64,000 nt of DNA from CAWGYT01 sp963826795 (lineage in GTDB: Bacteria; Planctomycetota; Planctomycetia; Pirellulales; Pirellulaceae). Positions 27,648-36,732 of the stretch are shown here, piece by piece; positions within the stretch are counted from its first letter, which is position 1, and the number at the start of each line of letters is the position of its first letter. The notes beneath the pieces were generated by a model. That model had not been told where the DNA came from, made no database searches, and saw only the letters and a program-made list of their open reading frames with translations. The stretch is taken from the NCBI GenBank assembly GCA_963826795.1, contig CAWGYT010000019.1:114412-178411 (forward strand), read 5' to 3'. A program made the position numbers and the translations under genes.

Positions 27648-28250
27648 TTAGCCGGGTGGCCCTGACGAGACCACGACCTGAGCGGGTCGGATCACGCGAT
27701 CGTGCAGTTGGTAGCCTTCCTGACTGACATGCAGCACGTGTCCGGCTGGCACATCGGGACTTGGCATCTGAGCGAGGGCCTCGTGCAGCGAGGGATCGAA
27801 ATCCTGCCCCGTCGCGCGAACTCGTGTGCAATGGTACCGTTCAAAAGTTGACAGCAGAAGCTGCTGGACCATCTTGAAGCCTTCCAGCAGTCCCCCGCCC
27901 TCAGACGACCGTTGGGCGGCGTCGATGGCGCGTTCGATATTGTCCAGCACCGGCAACAGATCGACCAGAAGCGACTGGTTGGCGAACCGAGTTTGCTCCT
28001 GCATTTCGCGTTGCATCCGGCGGCGCACGTTTTCCAGCTCCGCCTCCGTCCTGAGCCAACGATCTTTCGCCTGCTGCAATTGCTCCTGCAGGTCGTCAAG
28101 CTCGGTCGACCCTCCGCGAGCCGCTTGGTCGGCCGTCGCGTCTTGTCCGGAGCGAGCCGCCGTCTCGGAGTCGGGCTCGGAATTCAGTTTCAGATCGGAC
28201 AACGCATCATCGGCATCGGCGGGTCGAAATTGATTGGGGTTCTTAGCCAC
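27648..28250 (-). CDS. grpE: Nucleotide exchange factor GrpE
   Basis: GrpE releases ADP from DnaK in the Hsp70 cycle. The protein has an acidic disordered start, a long coiled coil (ELDDLQEQLQQAKDRWLRTE, AELENVRRRMQRE), the LLPVLDNIERAI core and the C-terminal beta domain with DFDPSLHEALAQ and VSQEGYQLHDRVIRPAQVVV. GTG 28250 has AGGAG eight bases upstream and is preferred over the TTG at 28256. It lies downstream of dnaJ on the same strand. No dnaK is in the window. Confidence 0.95.
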   Translation of the reverse strand: MAKNPNQFRPADADDALSDLKLNSEPDSETAARSGQDATADQAARGGSTELDDLQEQLQQAKDRWLRTEAELENVRRRMQREMQEQTRFANQSLLVDLLPVLDNIERAIDAAQRSSEGGGLLEGFKMVQQLLLSTFERYHCTRVRATGQDFDPSLHEALAQMPSPDVPAGHVLHVSQEGYQLHDRVIRPAQVVVSSGPPG

Positions 28251-28467
28251 GTCCAATTCTCCTAAGTCACGTCACGCGCGGGACGCGCGATTGGTTCGAA
28301 AATCGCGAGTCGACCGCAGGTGGGGCCGCTCGCGGCGGGTCAGGCGGTCGACTCGTTCGGGCCGACGCTCCTCCGCTGTATCGCTTGGCACACCTCTCAA
28401 CGATCTGTCGAAACGAATGCCTCCCCGATTCGCGACCGACAGGCCCCAGTGTGTGAAAGCATCATCT

Positions 28468-29618
28468 TTATTCGTTCTCCGAACCTTTTTCGGCCGGTTT
28501 CAGGTAGTCACGCAGTTTATCCAGAAAGGTCCGCCGTCGCTGGCTTACGTGCCGATGCTCGAGTTCGGCCAATTCGCGCAGGAGCTCTTCTTCGCGAGGC
28601 TGCAATCGTTTCGGAACCTCGATGTGGGTTTGCACCAGCAGATCACCTGCGGCACCACCACGAGGGTTACATATCCCGCGTCCCTGCAATCGAAACATGT
28701 CCCCGGATTGGGTCCCCGCAGGAATCGGCAGTCGATCCGTTCCTTCCAGCGTGGGAATGTCAATCTCCGCGCCGAGAGCGGCCTGAGTGTAGGAGATCGG
28801 CACCTCGACAAACAGGTGGGATCCTTCGCGTTTGAACAGCGAATGGGGTTGGACGTGGATGAAGCAATAGCAGTCCCCCGCTGGTCCCCCTTGGCGACTC
28901 CGTTCCCCTTCGCCCGTCAGCCGCACCCGCATCCCGTCATCCACGCCGGCGGGAATCGCGACGTCGAGTTCGACCTTGCGGGCCACTTGGCCGTGGCCGC
29001 GGCAATTCTCGCAGGGGTCGGAAATGACTTGTCCCGAACCGTGGCAGGAGGGACAGGTGGTTTGGACACGGAGGATTCCGGCCGACTGCACCACCTGACC
29101 GTGCCCGTTACACCTCCGGCACGTTTCCGCTGCCGATCCCGGCCGACTGCCCGTTCCACGACATTGACCACACATCTCACTTCGATCGAACTGGACCTTT
29201 CGAGTGACCCCTCGAGCGGCCTCTTCGAGCGTGAGGGAAACGTCGCACTTGACATCCGCGCCACGCGTTTGGCGAGCGCGTCGCCGGCCACGTCCACCGA
29301 AAATGTCCCCGAAGATCCCGCCGCCAAAGATGTCGCCGAAGGCATCGAAGATGTCCTCCACGTCACCGAAGCCTTGAGCGCCTCCCGGTCCGCTGACCCC
29401 CGCATGCCCATACTGGTTGTAGCGGGCTCGCTTCTCCGGGTCGCACAGCACTTCGTAGGCTTCGGCCGCTTCCTTGAATCGAAGCGTTGCCTCGTCATCC
29501 CCGGGGTTGCTATCCGGGTGAAACTGAATGGCGAGTCGGCGGTAGGCCTGAGCGATTTCGCGCGCGCGGCATCGCGGGACACGCCCAGGACCTCGTAGTA
29601 GTCACGCTTTTGTGCCAT
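28468..29618 (-). CDS. dnaJ: Chaperone DnaJ (one frameshift)
   Basis: This is an Hsp40 co-chaperone of type I. The J domain starts AQKRDYYEVLGVSRDA; after a single lost base near 29565 it continues in the other frame as EIAQAYRRLAIQFHPDSNPG, which carries the HPD motif. A glycine/phenylalanine-rich linker is followed by four CxxCxGxG-type zinc motifs (CGQCRGTG, CRRCNGHG, CPSCHGSG, CENCRGHG) and the C-terminal peptide-binding domains. About 380 residues in total. ATG 29618 (MAQKRD) is preferred; ATG 29627 is three codons upstream. The 295 bases upstream, to groEL1, hold no supported gene. Confidence 0.93.
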
Positions 29619-29922
29619 GGTCGCCATGTGGGGAAAAACCCATCCGAGAATCGTGAGGACTCGGATCTTTTTTCAGCAACGGAAGCCAATCCCGACTCGC
29701 ATCCGAAATCCATGTAGCGCGGCGTCAACCTGAACGGTACGTCCGGTCGGCGACCAGGCACGAAACGGGCCAATTCGCCCGGAAGTGGCCCAAGCGTAAC
29801 GCCCGAGGGGCAACAGGACGCGCCCCCCATTCGTTCTCACCAAGGAACGCTCCAGCCGGCTTGCGAGCCCTGTCCGGACGACGGTCCCTGGTCTTACCGT
29901 CAACAATCCCGTGATCACCGAC

Positions 29923-31542
29923 TTAGCGAACACTTCCCTCGACCGGACGCTTCTCCTTGTCTTCCTTGTCGAAGGTCGTCACCAACGCTTCGGTGGTTAA
30001 CAACAGCCCCGCAATGCTGGCGGCATTGCTGAGCGCCGTTCGAACCACTTTCACCGGATCAATGATGCCCGCCTTCATCATGTCGACATACTGACACGAA
30101 TTGGCGTCGTAGCCCATGTTGTCCGACTTCTGACGCACCTCGTCAACGACCACCGAACCGTCAATTCCCCCGTTATCGGCGATCTGCTTGAGAGGCGCCG
30201 AGAGGCACTTCAAGATGATGTCGACGCCGATCTTCTCATCGCCGCGAGCCGAACTCCGCGCCTTACTCACGGCCTCATGCGACCGCAACAACGCCACGCC
30301 ACCGCCCGGCAAGATTCCTTCTTCGACCGCGGCACGCGTGGCGTGCAAGGCGTCCTCGACTCGAGCCTTCTTCTGCTTCATCACGGCCTCGGTTTCGGCG
30401 CCCACCGAAATGATCGCGACGCCCCCGGTCAGCTTGGCCAGTCGCTCCTGAAGCTTTTCACGATCATACTCGCTGTCCGTCTGCTCGATCTGCCGTTTCA
30501 GCTGGGCAATCCGCTGCTGAATGTCCGCGGTCTTGCCGCCGCCTTGGACAATCGTCGTCTCGCCCTTGTCGACGGTGATCTTCTTGGCTCGCCCCAAATG
30601 GTCCAGCGTCAGGCTCTCGAGCTGAATTCCCAGGTCCTCGCTAATCAGCGTGCCGCCCGTGAGGACGGCAATATCGCCCAGCATCGCCTTACGTCGGTCG
30701 CCGAAGCCCGGGGCTTTCACCGCACAAACATTCAAGACGCCACGAAGCTTGTTGACCACCAACGCGGTCAGCGCCTCGCCGTCGACGTCCTCGGAAATGA
30801 TCAACAGCGGACAACCCGCTTGGCTCGTCTTTTCCAGGATCGGAACCAGCTCGCGCAGATTGCTGATCTTCTTTTCATGAATCAAGATCAGCGCGTCGTC
30901 CAATTCGCACGTCATGTCGGCGGGATGGTTGATGAAATAGGGCGAGATGAAGCCCTTGTCGAATTGCATCCCTTCGACCAACTCCAGCGTCGTCTCGGCG
31001 GTCTTTCCCTCTTCGACCGTGATCACGCCGTCCTTTCCTACTTTTTCCAGTGCGTTCGCCAGCAAGTCGCCAATCGTCTTGTCGTTGTTGGCACTGATTG
31101 CCCCGACGTTGGCAATCTGGTCTTTGCTCGCAACGGGCTTGGCCATCCCCAGCAAAAATTCCTCGGCGGCTGCCACCGCCTTTTCGATCCCGCGCCGGAT
31201 GGCGGTCGGATTGCTGCCGGCCACGATGTTTCGGATCCCTTCCCGAAAAATCGCGCGGGCCAAGACCGTGGCCGTCGTCGTCCCATCACCGGCCAAATCG
31301 GACGTCTTGCTGGCGACTTCGTTGACCAACTTGGCGCCCATGTTTTCGAATCGGTCCTCCAACTCAATCTCTTTGGCCACCGTCACGCCGTCCTTGGTGA
31401 CGCTCGGGCCGCCAAACGACTTGTCAATAATCACGTTCCGACCCGTCGGCCCCATCGTAATGGCAACCGCATTGGCCAGTTTATCAATGCCCTTGAGCAT
31501 TTTCGCTCGGGCCGAATCTTCAAAAAGCAATTGTTTCGCCAC
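29923..31542 (-). CDS. groEL: Chaperonin GroEL, copy 1 (without GGM tail)
   Basis: A 60-kDa chaperonin subunit of 539 residues with all ATP-site hallmarks: MGPTGRNVIIDKSFG, DGVTVAKEIELED, VASKTSDLAGDGTTTATVLA and the late EEGILPGGGVALLRS. The C-terminus ends in acidic/basic residues (EDKEKRPVEG) and lacks the glycine-methionine repeats normally lining the cavity floor. GTG 31542 starts it, with AAGGAA upstream. It follows groES by about 70 bases, forming a groES-groEL1 pair downstream of the divergent paralogue groEL2. Confidence 0.97.
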   Translation of the reverse strand: MAKQLLFEDSARAKMLKGIDKLANAVAITMGPTGRNVIIDKSFGGPSVTKDGVTVAKEIELEDRFENMGAKLVNEVASKTSDLAGDGTTTATVLARAIFREGIRNIVAGSNPTAIRRGIEKAVAAAEEFLLGMAKPVASKDQIANVGAISANNDKTIGDLLANALEKVGKDGVITVEEGKTAETTLELVEGMQFDKGFISPYFINHPADMTCELDDALILIHEKKISNLRELVPILEKTSQAGCPLLIISEDVDGEALTALVVNKLRGVLNVCAVKAPGFGDRRKAMLGDIAVLTGGTLISEDLGIQLESLTLDHLGRAKKITVDKGETTIVQGGGKTADIQQRIAQLKRQIEQTDSEYDREKLQERLAKLTGGVAIISVGAETEAVMKQKKARVEDALHATRAAVEEGILPGGGVALLRSHEAVSKARSSARGDEKIGVDIILKCLSAPLKQIADNGGIDGSVVVDEVRQKSDNMGYDANSCQYVDMMKAGIIDPVKVVRTALSNAASIAGLLLTTEALVTTFDKEDKEKRPVEGSVR

Positions 31543-31588
31543 GCTCGTGGTTCCTTATGCTTGGCTACGTGGGAGTTCGTGCGCTGAA

Positions 31589-31628
31589 TTCAGGACCTTC
31601 AGTTCAGGACCTTCAGTTCAGGACCTTC
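31589..31628. repeat. 14-bp tandem repeat across the groES stop codon
   Basis: On the plus strand TTCAGGACCTTCAG is repeated in tandem at 31589-31602 and 31603-31616, followed by a third partial copy to 31628. On the coding strand the unit contains the end of groES (AAGGTCCTGAAC) and its TGA, so the gene end has been copied twice into the groES-groEL1 spacer. Confidence 0.85.
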
Positions 31629-31915
31629 GCCAGGATGTCTCCCTCGCGCAGAATCTTCACTTCGTCGCCATCCACTTCGATGTCGGATCCGCCGTACTTG
31701 CCATAGATCACTTGATCGCCAACCGAGACCGACAATTCGCCTCGCTTGCCACTGTCCAGCAGCTTGCCAGGACCCACGGCAACCACCGTGCCACGCTGCG
31801 GCTTTTCCTTCGCTGTATCCGGCAGGACGATCCCGCCCGCCGTCGTTTCCTCGGCCGCAATGGGCTCCACCACCACACGATCATCCAGCGGTCGAATCTT
31901 GATTTTCTTGGCCAT
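31613..31915 (-). CDS. groES: Co-chaperonin GroES
   Basis: This heptameric lid of the chaperonin has 100 residues. Core sequence: KIRPLDDRVVVEPI, the mobile loop ETTAGGIVLPDTA, VGPGKLLDSGKR and DQVIYGKYGGSDIEVDGDEV. ATG 31915 (MAKKIKIR) is chosen from family alignment and an AAGGA about ten bases upstream; longer in-frame starts are unlikely. It lies between two groEL genes, 91 bases after groEL2. Confidence 0.96.
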   Translation of the reverse strand: MAKKIKIRPLDDRVVVEPIAAEETTAGGIVLPDTAKEKPQRGTVVAVGPGKLLDSGKRGELSVSVGDQVIYGKYGGSDIEVDGDEVKILREGDILAKVLN

Positions 31916-32006
31916 GTTTGAATTCATCCTTAGAGCATTATGAAATTGGTTTAACTTGATTTTTGATGCAGCGTTGAGCCGTTGAACGTGCTGGAGCAAC
32001 TGACGT

Positions 32007-33692
32007 TTACATCATGCCGCCCATGCCTCCCATGCCTCCCATGCCGCCCATGCCGCCCATGCCTCCCATGCCGTGGTCATGATGGTCATCCCCACCCCCT
32101 TCATCTTCCTCCTTCGGGATCTCGGCGACCAGCGACGAGGTGGTGATCAGCAGTTGTGCCACGCTGGCGGCGTTTTGCAGGGACGAGCGGACCACTTTCG
32201 CCGGGTCGATCACGCCGTCGGTCACCAGATCGGAATAGGTATTCGTGTCGGCGTTGTAGCCTTCCGTCTTACCCTTCATTCGGCGGACGCGGTTCACGAC
32301 GACGGCTCCATCCACCCCGGCGTTGTTGGCGATGGCCCGTAGCGGCGTATCAAGTACATTGCGGATACACTGCACGCCCAGCGCCTCGTCCCCTTCGGCC
32401 TTGATGGCCTCGAGTGCTTTTTCGCATCGGATCAAGGCGACCCCGCCGCCGGGAACGATTCCCTCTTCGAGCGCCGCGTGAGTGGCCGCCTTCGCGTCTT
32501 CCAGCAAGGCCTTGCGTTCCTTCATTTCGGTCTCAGTCGCGGCACCGCAATTAATCTGGGCCACGCCTCCCGCCAGCTTGGCCAAGCGTTCCTGCAGCTT
32601 TTCGCGATCGTAGTCGCTATCGGTCGTTTCGATTTCGGCTCGGATCTGGTCAGCCCGACCGCGGATCTCATCTTTGTTTCCACCGCCGCCGATAATCGTC
32701 GTATTATCGGTGCTGATTTTGATCTTCTTCGCCTTCCCTAGATCGGACATCTTCACACTTTCCAGTTCGATGCCCAGGTCTTTGAAGATGGGGGTCGCGC
32801 CCGTCAGAACGGCGATATCGCCCAGCATTGCCTTACGGCGATCGCCGTAACCCGGCGCCTTGACGGCACAGCAATTCAGAATCCCGCGCATCTTGTTCAC
32901 GACCAAAGTGGCGAGCGCCTCGCCCTCCACGTCTTCCGCGATAATCAGCAGCGGCTTGTTTGCTTTGCTGACGGCCTCCAGAATCGGCACGAGTTTCTTG
33001 GCGGTGGAAATCTTTTCTTCGAAGATCAGAATCGAGCAGTTTTCCAACTCGACCGTCTGCTCATCCGGGTCGGTGACGAAGTGAGGCGAGAGGAAGCCTC
33101 GATCGAACTGCATGCCCTCGACCACTTCGACCGTCGTTTCACTACTACGACCTTCCTCGACGGTAATGACGCCATCTTTGCCAACCTTCAGAAAGGCGTC
33201 CGCCAAAACGCTCCCGATGGTGGGATCGTTGTTGCCGGCGATGGTGGCAATTTGTTGAATCTCTTTCTTGTTCTTCCCGTCGATCGGCGTGGCCATTTTC
33301 TTGATGGCTTCGGTCACGGCTTCGACCGCTCGGCTGATTCCCCGCGAGAGAGCCATGGGGTCGGCGCCGGAGGCAATCATCTTGAGGCCTTCGCGGTAGA
33401 TTCCTTCGGCCAACACGGTCGCGGTCGTGGTGCCATCGCCGGCCACGTCATTCGTCTTGCTGGCGGCCTCTTTCACCAGTTGAGCCCCGAGATTCTCAAA
33501 GGGATCATCCAGTTCGATGTCCTCGGCCACGGTCACGCCGTCTTTCGTGATTTTGGGCGAACCCCAGCCTTTGTCGAGCACCGCGTTGCGGCCTCGTGGA
33601 CCGAGCGTGCTACGCACGGCGCGGGCCAGCTTCGAGACCCCTGCCAACAGGGGTTGACGCGCTTCGTCTTCAAACACCATTTGCTTTGCCAC
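32007..33692 (-). CDS. groEL: Chaperonin GroEL, copy 2 (His-rich and GGM tail)
   Basis: The second 60-kDa chaperonin has 561 residues and is clearly diverged from copy 1: LGPRGRNAVLDKGWG, DVAGDGTTTATVLAEGIYRE, EEGIVPGGGVALIRC. Its C-terminus carries an acidic and histidine-rich segment (DDHHDHG) followed by six GGM repeats. GTG 33692 is preferred: GGAGG lies nine bases upstream and VAKQMVFEDEAR aligns with the family start. It is the first gene of the chaperone run on this strand. No CIRCE-like inverted repeat is visible upstream. Confidence 0.97.
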   Translation of the reverse strand: MAKQMVFEDEARQPLLAGVSKLARAVRSTLGPRGRNAVLDKGWGSPKITKDGVTVAEDIELDDPFENLGAQLVKEAASKTNDVAGDGTTTATVLAEGIYREGLKMIASGADPMALSRGISRAVEAVTEAIKKMATPIDGKNKKEIQQIATIAGNNDPTIGSVLADAFLKVGKDGVITVEEGRSSETTVEVVEGMQFDRGFLSPHFVTDPDEQTVELENCSILIFEEKISTAKKLVPILEAVSKANKPLLIIAEDVEGEALATLVVNKMRGILNCCAVKAPGYGDRRKAMLGDIAVLTGATPIFKDLGIELESVKMSDLGKAKKIKISTDNTTIIGGGGNKDEIRGRADQIRAEIETTDSDYDREKLQERLAKLAGGVAQINCGAATETEMKERKALLEDAKAATHAALEEGIVPGGGVALIRCEKALEAIKAEGDEALGVQCIRNVLDTPLRAIANNAGVDGAVVVNRVRRMKGKTEGYNADTNTYSDLVTDGVIDPAKVVRSSLQNAASVAQLLITTSSLVAEIPKEEDEGGGDDHHDHGMGGMGGMGGMGGMGGMGGMM

Positions 33693-33992
33693 GACAGGTT
33701 TCCTCCTGCAAAGTTGTCTGCAATCCGGCGCGTGCCCCGACTTGGGCCGATACCGTACTCGCACTCGTATCAAAAAATCTCAAGCCTCGGTCGCGAGGCT
33801 CGAAATGGCAGTCTTCCGCGAATCGCTCGGCTTCTTATGCAAGCTTTGTGCCAAGACTAAATGGCGATCGCTAACCATCTGTAGTTCCAAGGGTTACGCG
33901 AAGACGACGGGACTCGTCGGGGGCCCGCCGTCGGAAACCCGTCGTTGCCAAAATGGCAGCAGCGGCGTCGATCGCGTCGCTTTCGGCGGCTT

Positions 33993-34068
33993 GGGAAAGG
34001 GGTCAGGTCCCAAAAGTGCGAAGCACCCGAAGGGCCGTTCCGGCTTTTGGGACCTGACCCCTTTTCCC
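33993..34068. repeat. Long REP-like inverted repeat / possible terminator
   Basis: The arm 33993-34016 (containing GGGGTCAGGTCCCAAAAG) is the reverse complement of 34044-34068 except for one bulged A, giving a stem of over 20 pairs with a loop of about 27 bases. It sits 13 bases after the M42 peptidase stop and 300 bases upstream of groEL2. The GGGGTCAG core resembles the elements near 23.6 and 24.4 kb. It could act as a terminator or a mobile REP element. The rest of 33693-34080 holds nothing else that I recognise. Confidence 0.8.
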
Positions 34069-34080
34069 CCACCCGCCGCA

Positions 34081-35142
34081 CTAAGGCGTAAAGCAATCGT
34101 CAGGCGCAAGGCTCAGGACGAACTTGGCGAGCAAATCAGCGGCAGCGTCGAGGTCGTCTAACGAAATCGTCTCGACGGCGCTGTGCATATAGCGGTTGGG
34201 CAGGGCGACCAGTCCGGTGGCGACGCCATCCCGCGAAATCTGCAGGCGATTGGCGTCATTCGACGCCGCTCGTCCCAGCGCGGCCACCTGGCAGGGAAGC
34301 TGATGGTCCTGAGCCACTTGCCGCAACCGCTGCGAGACGTGCGGATTCATGTTGGGACCGCGAAACACGACGGGACCGGCGCCCAGCGAGATGTCACCTT
34401 GCTGCTTCTTGTCGATCGTAGGGCAGTCCGTGGCGTGGGTCACGTCGACTGCGATCCCGACCTCGGGGCGCACGCGATGGGCGGCGGTCTGAGCGCCCCG
34501 CAGGCCGATTTCTTCCTGCACCGTCGAAGCGGCCGTCACGCTCCAGGTCGGTGACTCGGCCTGGCAGCGGCGGAGCGCCTCGACGACCACCCACAGACCC
34601 GTTCGGTTGTCCATGGCGGGTCCGCACGCGAGACGATTCAGAAGTGGTTGAAAGCCAAGCTCCAGGGTGACCGGATCACCGACCTGGACCCATTCGGCTG
34701 CCTCCTGTTTGTTGCGGGCGCCGATATCCAACCACAATTCCCGTGCTGTGACGACCATTTTGCGCTCGTCTTCGGTCTGCAGGTGGATCGGCTTCCGAGA
34801 GATCACGGCCGGCACCCGCCCCCGGGCGGTCCAGATCGACATCCGCTGGCCAACCAGTTGCTGGGGATCCCACCCACCGACCGTCTGCGCGTAGAGAAAA
34901 CCGTCGTCGTCAACGTAGCTGATCAGCATCCCGATCTGGTCGCAATGGCCCGCGAGCATCACGCGCCGCGGTGCGGCGGGATTGACCGTCAGCAGGACGT
35001 TGCCATGATCGTCCGTCTCGATCCGCTCCGCAAACGGCCTCGCATAGCGCCGGACGACCTCTTGAACCGGCTGCTCGTAGCCGGAAGGGCCGGGCGTTTC
35101 GAGCAAGGTTTTGAAAAACTCGAGCGAGCTAGACTCCATCAA
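34081..35142 (-). CDS. M42 family metallo-aminopeptidase
   Basis: A cytosolic di-metal aminopeptidase (FrvX/glutamyl-aminopeptidase group) of 353 residues. Metal and catalytic motifs: AGHCDQIGML (first histidine), GPAMDNRTGLWV (bridging aspartate), VQEEIGLRGAQTA (catalytic glutamate pair), IAVDVTHATDCP and the final histidine in NRYMHSAVE. The substrate is not predictable. It is divergent from hom across a 244-base gap and ends at a long inverted repeat. Confidence 0.93.
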   Translation of the reverse strand: MMESSSLEFFKTLLETPGPSGYEQPVQEVVRRYARPFAERIETDDHGNVLLTVNPAAPRRVMLAGHCDQIGMLISYVDDDGFLYAQTVGGWDPQQLVGQRMSIWTARGRVPAVISRKPIHLQTEDERKMVVTARELWLDIGARNKQEAAEWVQVGDPVTLELGFQPLLNRLACGPAMDNRTGLWVVVEALRRCQAESPTWSVTAASTVQEEIGLRGAQTAAHRVRPEVGIAVDVTHATDCPTIDKKQQGDISLGAGPVVFRGPNMNPHVSQRLRQVAQDHQLPCQVAALGRAASNDANRLQISRDGVATGLVALPNRYMHSAVETISLDDLDAAADLLAKFVLSLAPDDCFTP

Positions 35143-35386
35143 GTGACTTCCTTCCCCGTCGTTGGCGTCCTGGACTTTGCGCTGGCGATGACCCCGCCAT
35201 CGGCCGCTTGAACGGTAGCCGCAACCGGTTTGGCTGGCAAGCCAGGGCCGCGCCCGTCAACCTCCCGCTCGGCTTGACGGTCCGCCGGCGACGCACCTAC
35301 GATAGTCCGTTTGCCTGCCAGCGATCCGGGGGTGGCGGGACGGCATTTCACCCTCCGGCGTACCGGCAGTAAGGAGCCATGAGACC

Positions 35387-36732
35387 GTGGCCAGGACGAC
35401 ATCCAAGATTGCGATCATCGGTTTGGGCACCGTCGGTTCGGGGGTCGCCGAGATCCTGATGGAGCAGCAAGCGCGTCTCGCGCGGCACGCCGGGTGCCGG
35501 CTGGAGTTGGCCAAAGTGGTCGTTCGCGACCTGGGTCGGGCGCGTGCCTACTCGGTTCCCCGCGACTTGTTGACGGATCGAGTGGAGGATGTGATCGCGG
35601 ATCCGGAGATCGAGGTGGTCGCCCAGTTGATTGGAGGGCTGGAACCGGCCCGCTCGATCATGTTGCGTTTGCTGCAAAGCGGCAAGGACATCGTAACCGC
35701 GAACAAGGCACTGCTGGCCGAGCATGGTCCCGAGTTGTTCGACCGGGCACGCCAATTGGGACGTTCGATCGCGTTCGACGCGGCCGTGGCCGGCGGCGTG
35801 CCGATCATCACGAACATCAGTCAGTGCCTTTCCGCCAATCAGATTCTCTCGCTGCGGGGCATCTTGAACGGCACGAGCAACTTCATCGTTTCGCAGATGG
35901 AAGAGCATGGAACGGATTACGCTCAGGCGGTGGCGCACGCTCAGGAGCGGGGCTATGCCGAGGCCGATCCCACGATGGACGTCGACGGCACCGACGCCGC
36001 CCAAAAACTCGCCATCCTTTCTCACCTGGCCTTCGGCGCCAACGTGAAATGGGCGGACATGCCGCGGACGGGGATCGATCGGCTGGATCCCATCGATTTG
36101 AAGTGGGCCCAGGACTTGGGATACCGCATCAAGCTGCTGGCCGTGGCGCAGCTTGCTGCCCGAATCCAGCACCTTGGAAGCTGCACGTGTCCCCGACCCT
36201 GGTCCGGATCGGGACTCCCTTGGCCGAGGTGCGGGGCGCGTACAATGCGATCAGCGTCGTCGGGGATATGGTGGGTCGGGTCTTTTTCCAAGGTCTCGGG
36301 GCGGGTCGATTGCCGACCGCCTCGGCCGTGGTTGCCGACCTGATCGACACGGTCGTGGGCCGTTCCGAGCTCACGTTTCGAACGCTTGAGCTGTGGTCGC
36401 CCACGGCAGCCCGGACCGCGATAGCCGACCATCTCAGCCACCGAGGGGCGATTCTATCTGCGGCTTACGGTCGACGACCATCCGGGCGTGCTGGCGGATA
36501 TCGCGGGTGTGCTTGGGCGTCATGAGATCTCCATCGCGTCGGTGATTCAACGCGAGCTTGAGAGCGACCTGGACGACGCAGAAGCCGCGCGCGAAGATGT
36601 CTGCTGGTCATCATGACGCACGCCGCCCAGGAAGGACGCGCTGCGGCGGCGATGGACGAAATCAATCAACTCGACTCCGTCCGATCCGGGACGCGTCAGG
36701 ATGCGAGTCTTGGACTGAGGGATGGAGCGTGA
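35387..36732 (+). CDS. hom: Homoserine dehydrogenase with ACT domain (three frameshifts)
   Basis: This enzyme reduces aspartate semialdehyde to homoserine for threonine and methionine synthesis. The NAD(P) fold IAIIGLGTVGSGVAEIL opens the protein, with VTANKALLAEHG, GILNGTSNFI and GYAEADPTMDVDGTDAAQKL in the catalytic domain. The frame then breaks near 36155, 36415 and 36598. Successive frames supply LHVSPTLVRIGTPLAEVRGA, the ACT start RFYLRLTVDDHPGVLADIAG and the end LVIMTHAAQEGRAAAAMDEI. Spliced length is about 448 residues, normal for the family. GTG 35387 is the start. The stop overlaps the apgM start as TGATG. Confidence 0.9.

Noticed and set aside
28234..29598. 454-residue plus-strand frame
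   Set aside because: It is antisense to dnaJ and its frameshift junction; no protein family is recognisable.
29673..29933. 86-residue minus-strand frame between groEL1 and dnaJ
   Set aside because: Overlaps the groEL1 end, no ribosome-binding site and no recognisable domain; compositionally unremarkable.
30277..31921. Long plus-strand frames opposite groEL1 and groES
   Set aside because: Shadows of the conserved chaperonin genes.
33693..33860. CIRCE/HrcA operator upstream of groEL2
   Set aside because: No TTAGCACTC-N9-GAGTGCTAA-like inverted repeat could be found here or upstream of groES.
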